Below, piece by piece: positions 1-5,798 of a stretch of 16,472 bases of DNA; position 1 is the first letter of the stretch; the number at the start of each line of letters is the position of its first letter. The notes under the pieces were generated by a model, which had not been told where the DNA came from, did no database searches, and saw only the letters and a program-made list of their open reading frames with translations. Where the stretch lies: NCBI GenBank assembly GCA_020053565.1, contig JAGVMY010000001.1, positions 1-16,472 on the forward strand, given 5' to 3'. The translations under genes and the position numbers were made by a program. Source of the DNA: Thermodesulfovibrionales bacterium. Lineage in GTDB: Bacteria > Nitrospirota > Thermodesulfovibrionia > Thermodesulfovibrionales > SM23-35.

Positions 1-46
1 ATGGGGAGTGCCTATTAAAGCTAAAGGCAATCGCCTATCTCCCCAT
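1..46. repeat. Inverted repeat at left window edge
   Basis: An 8-bp perfect inverted repeat (ATGGGGAG at 1-8, CTCCCCAT at 39-46) encloses a smaller 4-bp hairpin (AGGC/GCCT, 25-36). It lies just after the stop codon of the M23 peptidase gene, so on the minus strand it could be a 3'-end structure. There is no T-run inside the window and the next gene is not visible, so its role is open. Confidence 0.35.
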
Positions 47-53
47 CAGGGCT

Positions 54-494
54 TTAATAACCTCCATTCCGTAACTGTTCTTTATCTGCGTCCAAGTAGT
101 CCTCTGGATTAACCAAAAGGGTCGGATTGAGCTTATACAAACCGACATGAAGGTGAGGTAGCATCCCACCACCGTACTTGGCTGATATATCCTGTGCAAT
201 CCCTATCTCTTCGCCTGCCAACACATCTTCATTTATTAGGTGCTTGTGAGGTATGAAGTAAAACATCTTCGCCATGAAATCTTTACCCCACAGTCTGCAA
301 CCAGCAAATATAACGTCTCCGGCATATGGATAAGCACTGACAAGTTTACCGGGAATTACAGCTCTCACAATCTGTCCCGGCGCACAAAGGAAGTCCAGGC
401 CTTCATGCTTTCTGTTGCCCCTTGACGCTCCGAAGTGTCCGTCACCACCGGGGTCAGACCGAATACCGAGTCCTGTGGGATTATGCAGTATCAT
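54..494 (-). CDS. M23-family zinc metallopeptidase (phage lysis or virion peptidoglycan endopeptidase)
   Basis: A 146-aa protein with the full LytM/M23 metal-site layout: HEGLD (His30, Asp34), a middle His at 83 or 85, and HLH (His114, His116) near the C-terminus. M23 enzymes cut peptide cross-links of peptidoglycan. It has no signal peptide or membrane segment, so it would need a holin, or be carried in the virion, to reach the wall. The ATG at 494 follows GAGGTGA at a good distance. It is the last gene of the virion operon visible here and starts 8 nt after the single-TM protein gene, an arrangement typical of a lysis cassette. The fold is clear. Endolysin versus tail-associated enzyme cannot be settled from sequence. 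Confidence 0.85.
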   Translation of the reverse strand: MILHNPTGLGIRSDPGGDGHFGASRGNRKHEGLDFLCAPGQIVRAVIPGKLVSAYPYAGDVIFAGCRLWGKDFMAKMFYFIPHKHLINEDVLAGEEIGIAQDISAKYGGGMLPHLHVGLYKLNPTLLVNPEDYLDADKEQLRNGGY

Positions 495-502
495 TTATCA
501 CC

Positions 503-790
503 TCACTTCCACTGAAGATCACTCATATTGGTTTTCTTGTTCTTTACCGCAGCTCGGTAGTCATCCAGTTTATCAGATGTTTTCTCGACCGTAAGTGTGA
601 GCTTGTCAATCCCCTTGATTATGTTGCAATATTGAGTTTCAAGAGTTATCACCCTTTCAGCGATTGCCTGCTGTTTTTCCGATGCTGCCTTTTGTTCCGC
701 ATTTAAAAAGCCAACGCAGATAGCTCCCAGAAGAACTAAGAATCCGAGTACCGCCCACAGGTGAAACTGAACTTTAGGTTCTGCTTGCAT
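503..790 (-). CDS. Small single-TM protein with coiled-coil tail (candidate holin or inner-membrane spanin)
   Basis: A 95-aa protein. Residues about 11-30 form one hydrophobic membrane segment (WAVLGFLVLLGAICVG). The rest (about 31-95) is charged and predicted helical, with heptad-like spacing of Leu, Ile and Val typical of a coiled coil. Such a short N-terminal anchor with a long helical domain fits an Rz-like inner-membrane spanin or a signal-anchor-type holin. The call leans on the M23 peptidase gene immediately downstream. The start is preceded by a purine-rich AAAGGAAAAGG. No outer-membrane spanin (a small lipoprotein) is seen nested in another frame, which weakens the spanin option. Confidence 0.55.
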   Translation of the reverse strand: MQAEPKVQFHLWAVLGFLVLLGAICVGFLNAEQKAASEKQQAIAERVITLETQYCNIIKGIDKLTLTVEKTSDKLDDYRAAVKNKKTNMSDLQWK

Positions 791-837
791 TTGCCTTTTC
801 CTTTCTCCGTTGATAGGCCGAACTGAAACTTAAAGGG

Positions 838-1680
838 TTAAGGTTGACCAACGTAAAACACTTTGTATGTCATTTCTGCGTTGGGGTTGAACGAAGCGTG
901 CTGATACGCCCAAGCCCTTGTTGCTCCGCCGTGCGCTGAGACTATCAGAGCGCCGGTGGCGGCGCAGTCGGTGAGGCGTTTATGTGAATTATTATCCAAT
1001 TTAAGCGTATCCCCAACTGATCGTCCGCTATAATAACTTATAGGGAACAGACCACCATTAAATGCAGCAATATTTGTTACATAAAAAGATTTCACTCCTA
1101 TAGTTGTAAAGACGTCACTCATAGCATATGGCCCCTTGCCGTATAATATCGCAAAAGAACCAGCGGTTAGTTCAATACATTCTGTTACACTTTTATATAG
1201 AGCGCCTTCAACATAAGCAACGGTTTGATAAATGCCCAAATTGCCTTCAAGATTTGTCGCAACGGCTGCATAATTGCCGCCGCCTTGATCTATAATTGTC
1301 CACCCACCCTCCTTATACCATCCTGTATCTCCTGCATTTAAATTGGCATTGGTAAGTAATTCAGCATCCAGCGTCTCTCCCCCCGGCGCTGTCCCAGAAA
1401 TCCAGCCGTAAATGCCGTAGTCCGTAGCTGTGTTATACGCCGCTAAGATATAATCGCCTGTCTGATAGCCGCTGAGGTCAACCCCAAATTCCGAGAAGGC
1501 GTTTGTCGCCGTGATGTCGAACTTACCGTCTCCGGCAGCGATTGTGCCTGTGGCGACTGGCATTAGGTTCCTTCTTTGCCTATCCCATCCAGCCCTTATA
1601 TTAGGTAATGGGTTACTTGACCTCAAGGCAAGTTCAAGACGCCTTCTTCTATCCCAACCAAGTCTTTTTGAAGTTATCAT
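838..1680 (-). CDS. Putative virion appendage or receptor-binding protein
   Basis: A 280-aa protein. Residues about 106-235 resemble the beta-sandwich, carbohydrate-binding-like domains of phage tail proteins: an 'LLTNANLNAGDTGW' opening, then alternating beta-like stretches and a GDTLKLDN segment. Residues 42-100 are Gly/Thr rich. The N-terminus has two similar basic motifs, GWDRRRR (about 8-14) and GWDRQRR (about 31-37). Two starts are possible: the ATG at 1680 behind GGAG, and an internal ATG at 1563 (Met40) behind AAGAAGGA, which would give a 241-aa protein without the basic motifs. It lies between virion genes and the lysis pair, the usual place for host-recognition proteins. No recognisable catalytic residues. 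Confidence 0.5.
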   Translation of the reverse strand: MITSKRLGWDRRRRLELALRSSNPLPNIRAGWDRQRRNLMPVATGTIAAGDGKFDITATNAFSEFGVDLSGYQTGDYILAAYNTATDYGIYGWISGTAPGGETLDAELLTNANLNAGDTGWYKEGGWTIIDQGGGNYAAVATNLEGNLGIYQTVAYVEGALYKSVTECIELTAGSFAILYGKGPYAMSDVFTTIGVKSFYVTNIAAFNGGLFPISYYSGRSVGDTLKLDNNSHKRLTDCAATGALIVSAHGGATRAWAYQHASFNPNAEMTYKVFYVGQP

Positions 1681-1692
1681 TTTAACTCCATT

Positions 1693-2091
1693 TTACTGAA
1701 CCATAAGTTCGGCAGATTTAATTAAGCTATCAGCTCCAGCGGTTCCCGTTCCTGTTTGTGTGGCAACAATTTTCATAAAAGCTGCGAGTTCAGGCTCGAA
1801 TGTAAATATCGTTGTACCACTTGTGCCTGCGGTTGATGCAGTTCCTATGGCGACAGCCGATAACGGTGTTCTGAACACGCCATCTACCGTAGATGATTCA
1901 GTATAGGTAAATACAGTAGTTCCTGCACTACCATAAGTTCCGGCCATTGTTACCTGTGATAGAGAGAAGAAACCATTCTGCGCTATATATCTTAAATCAA
2001 TTAAATCTGATGTGCCTGAATCGCCAGCAGAAAGTCTTTTATTTTTAAATAAAGGAACTACCGATACCGGTGTATATCCTCTTTCAGCCAT
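1693..2091 (-). CDS. Virion-associated protein with Gly-Thr-X runs
   Basis: A 132-aa protein of no family I recognise. It is beta-rich and contains two parallel segments ending in similar strands: GTYGSAGTTVFTYTES and, about 35 residues later, STAGTSGTTIFTFEPE. It may therefore be two copies of a small beta unit. Codons for the Gly-Thr-X runs repeat every 9 bp (1810-1845 and 1915-1941). The start has a strong GAAGGAGG upstream. It belongs to the same operon as the neighbouring virion genes. The product is probably structural from its position, but that is inference. Confidence 0.6.
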   Translation of the reverse strand: MAERGYTPVSVVPLFKNKRLSAGDSGTSDLIDLRYIAQNGFFSLSQVTMAGTYGSAGTTVFTYTESSTVDGVFRTPLSAVAIGTASTAGTSGTTIFTFEPELAAFMKIVATQTGTGTAGADSLIKSAELMVQ

Positions 2092-2104
2092 GATGCTACC
2101 TCCT

Positions 2105-2203
2105 TCAAGATTCTGTTATTTCTACAACAATGTCAGTCTCGGACACTACAGCACATATAATGTCTGTTTCGGAGTCAATTATTACGATTATATCCATGCT
2201 CAT
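2105..2203 (-). CDS. Small 32-aa protein, translationally coupled to the BppU-like gene
   Basis: An ATG at 2203 overlaps the TGA of the upstream 125-aa gene (ATGA arrangement), and the frame stays open for 32 codons to the TGA at 2105. The product is acidic and beta-like, with an internal duplication: SETDII near residues 11-16 and SETDIVVEI near 21-29. It fills what would otherwise be a 108-bp gap between two virion genes, and its stop lies just before the ribosome binding site of the next gene. There is no strong independent ribosome binding site, which suits translation by re-initiation. A similar short acidic protein is common in phage structural operons, but I cannot assign a role. Confidence 0.55.
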   Translation of the reverse strand: MSMDIIVIIDSETDIICAVVSETDIVVEITES

Positions 2204-2577
2204 GCTGCCGACCCTGCCGTTCCCGGCGATCTTGTTACATCATACTCAAGTGTTAATTTACCTCTTTGCACAGTATATGTCTGATTTGAAGACGTTCTTA
2301 CAGATACATCGTAATCGTACTCACCGGGTTCAAGGTCAACCGTATCCGTAGGGAGAATTGAGACTGTAGCCACTCCGGATGTGCCTGATGTTGTATCCGA
2401 GAAAGCTGTGACTATCTTCTGCAAAGAGGCTTGTGCATCGGCAAGAGCCCAGTTTGTCTTTAAAGTGAAAAAAACCGCCCAGTTCTTTAAGCAATACAAA
2501 GTACCAGCAGCGGTCTTAAAAGTAAGCGTGTACGTCTGCGAGTCGCCTCGTATGAGCGAAAGCGTCTTAAGAGCCAT
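2200..2577 (-). CDS. BppU N-terminal-like / Ig-fold phage structural protein
   Basis: A 125-aa protein with the pattern seen in BppU N-terminal-type domains of phage baseplate and neck proteins: LIRGDSQTYTLTF near the start, a mid-region VFFTLKT, then ILPTDTVDLEPGEYDYDV and a closing GKLTLEYDVTRS. This family forms a beta-sandwich that anchors other tail parts. The C-terminus (SPGTAGSAA) and residues around SGTSG carry the Gly-Thr-X signature seen in neighbouring genes. The ATG follows CCGGAGG. Its stop codon overlaps the start of the 32-aa gene. Family recognition is fairly confident; the exact place in the virion is inferred. Confidence 0.6.
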   Translation of the reverse strand: MALKTLSLIRGDSQTYTLTFKTAAGTLYCLKNWAVFFTLKTNWALADAQASLQKIVTAFSDTTSGTSGVATVSILPTDTVDLEPGEYDYDVSVRTSSNQTYTVQRGKLTLEYDVTRSPGTAGSAA

Positions 2578-2592
2578 AAGCCTCCGGAAATA

Positions 2593-2615
2593 ACCGGTGG
2601 AATTTCACCACCGGT
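2593..2615 (-). terminator. Intergenic hairpin, weak terminator or mRNA-end structure
   Basis: A perfect 8-bp stem, ACCGGTGG/CCACCGGT, with a 7-nt loop. In minus-strand RNA it is followed by UUAUUU rather than a true U-run. It begins 5 nt after the stop at 2621 of the +1 reading frame described for the 73-aa gene and ends before the ribosome binding site of the BppU-like gene. Its position supports 2621 as a real gene end. Confidence 0.45.
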
Positions 2616-2620
2616 ATCTA

Positions 2621-2708
2621 TCAATAAGTATGTGTACCTGCTCCGCCATGAATTGACGTTGCGCCTGCGGTTGTAGAAGCCCATTCTTCCCCCACCTTCG
2701 ATCTGTAA
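2621..2708 (-). other. Probable frameshifted C-terminal extension of the upstream 73-aa gene
   Basis: This stretch has no stop in the frame that is +1 relative to the upstream gene. Read from the codon after CCG at the 73-aa gene's end, it adds 29 residues starting NYRSKVGEEW and ending GGAGTHTY. The composition (Gly, Thr, Ala, Ser) matches neighbouring virion proteins, whereas the same frame further upstream is Arg-rich nonsense. The frame closes at a TGA (2621-2623) just before a stable hairpin. It may be reached by programmed +1 frameshifting at CCG-TAA, or the split may be a mutation or sequence error. Confidence 0.45.
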
Positions 2709-2930
2709 TTACGGTGCCACAGCCGTCCCTGCGGACGACGCATAATTCGCCGTAGTCGCCTTGTAAGCTGTCCCTGCCTCCGCTGCCGTAGTCGCCTTGT
2801 ACGATGTCCCAGCATTCCCTGCCGAAGTCGCAAGTGTTGCCGACGACGTTACCTTCGTCACGGAACCAACCACCAGAGAGGTGTTGTTTTCCATATCTTC
2901 TATTAATTTTTTTATTTTAACGATTGCCAT
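2709..2930 (-). CDS. Small virion-associated repeat protein (possibly 102 aa after a +1 frameshift)
   Basis: As read, this is a 73-aa protein. A short amphipathic N-terminal segment (MAIVKIKKLIEDMENN) is followed by an Ala/Thr/Gly/Ser-rich tail with two copies of AGT-(S/A)-YKATTA, encoded by near-identical 30-bp units. Low-complexity tails of this kind are frequent in phage fibre or decoration proteins; I do not recognise a family. The TAA stop at 2709-2711 is directly followed, in the +1 frame, by 29 codons of protein-like sequence. The ATG has AAGGAGG upstream. A structural role is inferred from the operon. Confidence 0.55.
   Translation of the reverse strand: MAIVKIKKLIEDMENNTSLVVGSVTKVTSSATLATSAGNAGTSYKATTAAEAGTAYKATTANYASSAGTAVAP
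2748..2813. repeat. Tandem 30-bp repeat, 36-bp period, inside the 73-aa gene
   Basis: Two copies (2748-2777 and 2784-2813) match at 26 of 30 positions and start 36 bp apart. They encode the repeated AGT-x-YKATTA segments. A shorter third partial unit follows toward the stop codon. Repeats like this can expand or contract by slippage. Confidence 0.8.
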
Positions 2931-2945
2931 TATAAACCTCCTTAA

Positions 2946-3689
2946 TTAACTACCAAAAGTTCTCGGACGCATTCTCTGACGCTGTGATAGAACCTTCTTC
3001 ATTCTTTCGCTGTAAGCGTCTGGGAGTGGGCCAAATTGGTTTGAAAATTTCTCTTCATATTGTTTTGCAAGATTCATGTTAAGAGTGTCAGAATCGTTCT
3101 TCATATAGGCGAGATGAGCTGCCCAATCCATTAAGCCTTCGTGATATTTTTCTTCAATCTCTGGTGAAGTGTTAAGTGTGAACGGGGTAAGAGGAATACG
3201 AGACACCACAAGATATGCAGTATCGGTTGTAGAAGGCGCTTGAATAAACGTGATTGTATTACCGGGTTCATTCAGGAAATAATCAGGATGACCACCTGAA
3301 CCACAGGTTCCAACAGTTCCACTTGTGCCTATCCATCCGGAATAAAATTCATCGGCTTCCGTGTACGATATTGGCCCCGCAAGCGGATATGTCATTGACT
3401 TTAACTGACATCTTTTAATTTGCAGTACCTTCGGAGACAGATTATAAACAGCCTGATCTGCAACAATAGAAAGAGTGCAAAGAGGTTTCTGCCCTAAAGT
3501 TCCTGCTGTACTTGCTGTGCCATTATCGTTTGCCGTAGTGCTGTCAATAATAAGATGAGCCCTGCGACACGCCTGCACTTCGGCATAGTTCAAGTATCTT
3601 AGAAGTTCAGTATCAAGCCAAAGATATGGAACTGCTATATCGTCCAAGATACTCTCACGTAAATGGGCGACTAATTCCTTCCCAGTCAT
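2946..3689 (-). CDS. Head-tail adaptor/connector protein
   Basis: A 247-aa protein. Its N-terminus (LRESILDD, WLDTELLRYLNYAEVQACRRA, about residues 10-45) is the helical pattern of podoviral head-completion adaptors (DUF6682/gp4-like group), which dock under the portal. A central beta region (ADQAVYNLSPKVLQIKRC) and a C-terminal helix (YHEGLMDWAAHLAYMKNDSD) also fit. Two loops carry Gly-Thr-X runs: residues about 57-65 (GTASTAGTL, codons 3495-3521) and about 121-132 (codons 3294-3329), the latter four triplets long. They look like insertions in surface loops. The start is behind GGAGG. It lies downstream of capsid genes as expected. The family call is by pattern only. Confidence 0.6.
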   Translation of the reverse strand: MTGKELVAHLRESILDDIAVPYLWLDTELLRYLNYAEVQACRRAHLIIDSTTANDNGTASTAGTLGQKPLCTLSIVADQAVYNLSPKVLQIKRCQLKSMTYPLAGPISYTEADEFYSGWIGTSGTVGTCGSGGHPDYFLNEPGNTITFIQAPSTTDTAYLVVSRIPLTPFTLNTSPEIEEKYHEGLMDWAAHLAYMKNDSDTLNMNLAKQYEEKFSNQFGPLPDAYSERMKKVLSQRQRMRPRTFGS

Positions 3690-3700
3690 GGGCTACCTCC

Positions 3701-4081
3701 TTAAACAGTAGCGTTGGAAGCAGCACCAGCGCCTTGAGAATCAGCAATGATTTCAGGAGCAACAGCATCCACATTTTCTTTTACCAGAGTGTACGTAAAT
3801 CTCCTGATGTTTCTGGTATGGACAATCATATTGCCATTGCCGTCATCAACCCTGCGAGTTTCGGTTCTAACCCTTGTGTCAAGCATCTGCCGAACTGGTC
3901 TTGGTAAATCAATTTCAACATCCGGTTTTGCAAGAAACGCAATTCCATTCAGAGAAAGGAATAAACCTTCTTTCGGCATATCCTGAGATTCATGAATTAT
4001 AATCCTGTCTCTCGGATGTCCTTTGGATGAAGTAAAATACAGTTCAGGATTAAGTTCCTGTGGTGTCTTTTGTCTTGCCAT
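3701..4081 (-). CDS. Conserved-type phage head-region protein, function unknown
   Basis: A 126-aa protein. Residues about 24-65 (DRIIIHESQDMPKEG, then LSLNGIAFLAKPDVEIDLPRPVRQ) follow a pattern I associate with small podoviral proteins encoded near the capsid gene: a short beta unit with 'NG...F...PDVEIDLP' and an 'LD' helix. Residues 66-102 are basic and contain RTETRRVDDGNGN. The C-terminus (DSQGAGAASNATV) is low complexity. There are no catalytic motifs and no membrane segments. It is co-transcribed with the adaptor gene 11 nt downstream; the upstream side carries the strong hairpin at 4106-4123. Confidence 0.6.
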   Translation of the reverse strand: MARQKTPQELNPELYFTSSKGHPRDRIIIHESQDMPKEGLFLSLNGIAFLAKPDVEIDLPRPVRQMLDTRVRTETRRVDDGNGNMIVHTRNIRRFTYTLVKENVDAVAPEIIADSQGAGAASNATV

Positions 4082-4105
4082 AAAAATACCCTCCTAACTT
4101 AATAA

Positions 4106-4123
4106 GGGGCGGTCTCCCGCCCC
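4106..4123 (-). terminator. GC-rich hairpin with GAGA tetraloop after the 191-aa gene
   Basis: A perfect 7-bp G/C-only stem (GGGGCGG/CCGCCCC) closes a GAGA loop (GNRA type) in minus-strand RNA, followed by UUAUU. It sits 8 nt after the stop of the 191-aa gene and upstream of the next gene's ribosome binding site. The T-tract is poor, so it may act as a partial terminator or protect the 3' end of abundant capsid mRNA. Confidence 0.55.
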
Positions 4124-4131
4124 GGTTAAAA

Positions 4132-4707
4132 TTATGATTCATCATACGGCATGTGGAGTAAATCCTGCCAATCAGTTACCGTACCGCAGGTATTTGCCAC
4201 ATTCCCTGTCATTACGTTGTACGAATTTGCCGTACCACCACCGAAACGAATAAACGCTCCGGAAGTTGTGCAGTATTCAACGTATCCAACGGCTACATGA
4301 CCATCCGGACAATCCGGAAGCCGTGCCGCTGTTGCAGAAGCGCCTTCGTTACCAGCAGTTACTGTGGCTGCCGTTCCATGTTTACTGGAAACCAGATATT
4401 TTACCCATGTTCCCGAACCTTGTGTCCCTTTCGGAAGGTAAATATTCTCCATTGCTGTGCAGGTTCCCCAACGTCCGTTGATAACGGCTATTACATTATG
4501 AGGAAGTTTCACTCCGCAAGTAGCTCCAGTTCCTACATTAATCTGGAATGTGGTAGTTGCCGTTCCTGCCGTTCCGCAAGCAGCAACAACTCTGTTTGAA
4601 ATACTCTGAATAGCACGTCTCAGTGCATCATTCGGAAATGCGCCATATGTTTTCCGGACAGAAGCATCACCGCTTGCAGCCGGATCATCGAATTTTTTGT
4701 AAGCCAT
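4132..4707 (-). CDS. Putative capsid decoration or head-fibre protein, Cys-containing
   Basis: A 191-aa protein directly downstream of the major capsid gene. The N-terminus (SVRKTYGAFPNDALRRAIQSI, about 16-37) is a likely helix; the rest is beta-like and Gly/Thr rich, with segments such as DGHVAVGYVEYCTTSGAFIRFGGG (split by loops) near residues 134-157. Six cysteines (in AACG, TCG, GTCTA, DCPD, EYCT, NTCG contexts) are unusual for a phage virion protein. Gly-Thr-X codons repeat at 4552-4575. The start has AAGGAG. The decoration or fibre role is inferred from gene position and composition; no family is recognised. Confidence 0.5.
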   Translation of the reverse strand: MAYKKFDDPAASGDASVRKTYGAFPNDALRRAIQSISNRVVAACGTAGTATTTFQINVGTGATCGVKLPHNVIAVINGRWGTCTAMENIYLPKGTQGSGTWVKYLVSSKHGTAATVTAGNEGASATAARLPDCPDGHVAVGYVEYCTTSGAFIRFGGGTANSYNVMTGNVANTCGTVTDWQDLLHMPYDES

Positions 4708-4803
4708 AATAGTTTCTCCTTAATTAAATTGCCTGTCCTAAACTTTGAGATGTAAATAACAACCCGGTTAGGATGAGCAGGTTGCATGTATAAAATTTAA
4801 ATC

Positions 4804-5796
4804 CTACGAACTACAAGCCGCTTCGAGCACGCTCATCCATGCATCATTAAGTATAACAGTACCTTGCATGGATTTCCAGCCGATAGAACCTCTCTGACCC
4901 AACTGGTCTCCGCCTCTTGGAATACCGGGGTTCAGAACCATCGGGGTAATTGCGAACTTACCTTTCAGGGCTATGATACCGTATGCGTCTCTTCCGAAAT
5001 ACATCACGGGATACACATCGCACTGTGAACCAGCGGTCGTAACTTTACCAGTTGTCGTTGCTGAACCAGCATCTTCATAAGGTGTGAAGATTGTTGATTT
5101 CAGATACCTGACATCCTCACATGCGCCGATCTCTGTTTCCCATTTTCCTATTGAACCATAATCAGCAACAGACGTAAAACCCGTCATAGTTCTGATATCG
5201 GTCGTAAGGTCGGTATGGGTAACTCCGACAAACGCAGGTAGAATGGATTCTGTGTTGAATGAAGGCGTTGATTTCACAATCTGCGTAATGTGCTGTGCTT
5301 CCTGACGCTCAAGAGAACGTACAATTCTGCGTTGATCATCACGGGTTATCACGGCAAGAACTGCCGCCCGGTTTGCTACGCTATTTGCATAAAATACGTT
5401 CGTGCAGGCCTTGAGTACATCGTACCTGTTTATCTCAATCACCTTTGCAGCCTGTTCAGCCACAATACCCATTGCTTCATGCTGAACTGCATCTTCGTGG
5501 GTATCTGCAATTATATCAGTGATTTCAACATAATCTCCATCCTGATACAGATTTGCAGTAATATCAGTGGTTGTGAGTTTCTTGCCAGCAGGGGTTACAC
5601 CTTCTGTCAGTCTGGTTCCGGTAGTTGCAATCGAATTATAACGCCTGAATTTCATCGACTGTGTTTTATTTGAGGGCAAACTCTTAGCCTGGCCAAATTT
5701 CTCAAGAACCAGATAAGGCATTGCCCGTTTGAGTAATTCCACCACGACATAGGCAGCCGTCCTCGGTGATATATCACTATAAGTTGTTACAGCCAT
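4804..5796 (-). CDS. Major capsid protein, N4-gp56 family
   Basis: A 330-aa protein matching the N4-gp56 capsid family: an N-terminal helix followed by KFGQAKSLPSNKTQSMKFRR, the diagnostic LTEGVTPAGKKL (about residues 63-74), DGDYVEITDII, a helical spine (EQAAKVIEINRYDVL), and a C-terminus with GDQLGQRGSIGWKS and VILNDAWMSVLE. These proteins adopt the HK97 fold and assemble the icosahedral shell. A loop near residues 243-260 (AGSATTTGKVTTAGSQC) carries the Gly/Thr-rich insertion type seen in neighbours. The ribosome binding site GGAGG lies in the last codons of the scaffold gene, only 2 nt away, so translation is coupled to scaffold. Confidence 0.92.
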   Translation of the reverse strand: MAVTTYSDISPRTAAYVVVELLKRAMPYLVLEKFGQAKSLPSNKTQSMKFRRYNSIATTGTRLTEGVTPAGKKLTTTDITANLYQDGDYVEITDIIADTHEDAVQHEAMGIVAEQAAKVIEINRYDVLKACTNVFYANSVANRAAVLAVITRDDQRRIVRSLERQEAQHITQIVKSTPSFNTESILPAFVGVTHTDLTTDIRTMTGFTSVADYGSIGKWETEIGACEDVRYLKSTIFTPYEDAGSATTTGKVTTAGSQCDVYPVMYFGRDAYGIIALKGKFAITPMVLNPGIPRGGDQLGQRGSIGWKSMQGTVILNDAWMSVLEAACSS

Positions 5797-5798
5797 AA

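Noticed and set aside
2621..2833. 70-codon Arg-rich frame opposite in phase to the 73-aa gene
   Set aside because: The upstream two thirds is an Arg-rich shadow of the repeats. Only the last 29 codons look protein-like, and these were kept as a frameshift extension.
4740..4775. Terminator between capsid gene and the 191-aa gene
   Set aside because: Only a 5-bp CAACC/GGTTG stem with a large loop; not convincing.
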